From DATJSN01 sp035504095 (lineage in GTDB: Bacteria > Planctomycetota > Phycisphaerae > WQYP01), in assembly GCA_035504095.1 (NCBI GenBank), contig DATJSN010000055.1:1-53456 (forward strand): a stretch of 53,456 bases of DNA, given 5' to 3'. Both the position numbers and the translations under genes were made by a program. Below are positions 53,292 to 53,456 of this stretch, one piece after another. Position 1 is the stretch's first letter. Each line of letters begins with the position of its first letter. The notes beneath the pieces are model-generated. The model was not told the DNA's origin. It saw only the letters and a program-made list of their open reading frames with translations, and made no database searches.

Positions 53292-53456
53292 CTAGAGCCA
53301 CCAACGCAGCGCAAAACAAATACGATTTAAAAATTTTTCTATAAGCGTACGATGGTTCACTTCTTCTGGTCGCACGCGCCGGCTGCGACGAATTTCATAA
53401 CGGCAAATCCGCCGCACCGCTTCGGCAAATCGATGCGAACGAATGACAGCCAGAAA
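53292..53456 (-). CDS. 3' end of a gene cut by the window edge
   Basis: On the minus strand a frame without stops runs from the window edge to TAG (complement of 53292-53294), 54 codons. The text is strongly basic with amphipathic helices (RFAEAVRRICRYEIRRSRRV, then EKFLNRICFALRWWL). It has the look of a real C-terminus and is convergent with the sulfotransferase gene, 13 bases apart. I do not recognise the family; membrane-associated glycosyltransferases of such loci often end with similar basic/aromatic tails. Confidence 0.5.
   Translation of the reverse strand, partial: FLAVIRSHRFAEAVRRICRYEIRRSRRVRPEEVNHRTLIEKFLNRICFALRWWL

Overview
The window looks like a chromosomal segment of a member of the Planctomycetota (Phycisphaerae-like is my best guess). 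The evidence is: (i) a 1,569-residue surface protein with an N-terminal EPLEPRLLLS motif, the LEPR-XLL signal typical of this phylum; (ii) a MoxR / DUF58 / BatA-like / vWA / DUF4175-like gene cluster of the kind planctomycetes carry; (iii) an lptB gene, so an outer membrane with lipopolysaccharide-type transport; (iv) many GTG/TTG starts and sparse, mosaic operons. No rRNA, tRNA, CRISPR array, transposase or integrase was seen.

Region 1 (1-17,040). A gene cut by the left edge encodes a WD40 propeller fused to a Lon-type Ser/Lys protease domain. It is followed by a co-directional cluster: MoxR AAA+ ATPase, DUF58 protein, a small membrane protein, a BatA-like double-membrane-anchor protein, a vWA membrane protein and a 1,182-residue membrane/coiled-coil protein. 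A convergent pair (TPR-AAA+ ATPase and TPR-membrane protein) lies between this cluster and a small secreted protein that resembles a further cluster member. My inference is a MoxR-driven envelope machine: the ATPase remodels metal-binding vWA partners that are anchored in the inner membrane.

Region 2 (17,040-20,430). A site-2 protease with C-terminal zinc ribbons, lptB, and a SAM methyltransferase. The intergenic stretch at 17,040-17,420 holds GC-rich repeat elements.

Region 3 (20,430-46,000). A large polysaccharide locus. It has two tandem Wzy-like polymerases, a Wzx-type flippase, four GT4 and two GT2 glycosyltransferases, a GT-A-type transferase, a GT39-like membrane transferase, several methyltransferases including an FkbM type, two aldo/keto reductases, a PhyH-type dioxygenase, a GMC oxidoreductase and an acyltransferase-3. 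Genes run on both strands in short blocks, separated by palindromic repeats and decayed gene fragments, including two likely remnants of S23-type four-helix-bundle genes. No initiating phosphosugar transferase and no Wza/Wzc export gene is present, so the locus either extends beyond the window or relies on genes elsewhere.

Region 4 (46,000-53,456). The giant LEPR-XLL beta-helix protein (duplicated PKD/Ig modules, IPT-like domains, pectate-lyase-type beta helix, BACON-like C-terminus), a membrane-anchored ankyrin protein, a sulfotransferase-family protein, and the 3' end of a minus-strand gene cut by the right edge. Together regions 3 and 4 would build, modify (methyl, acyl, possibly sulfate) and bind or trim a surface glycan.
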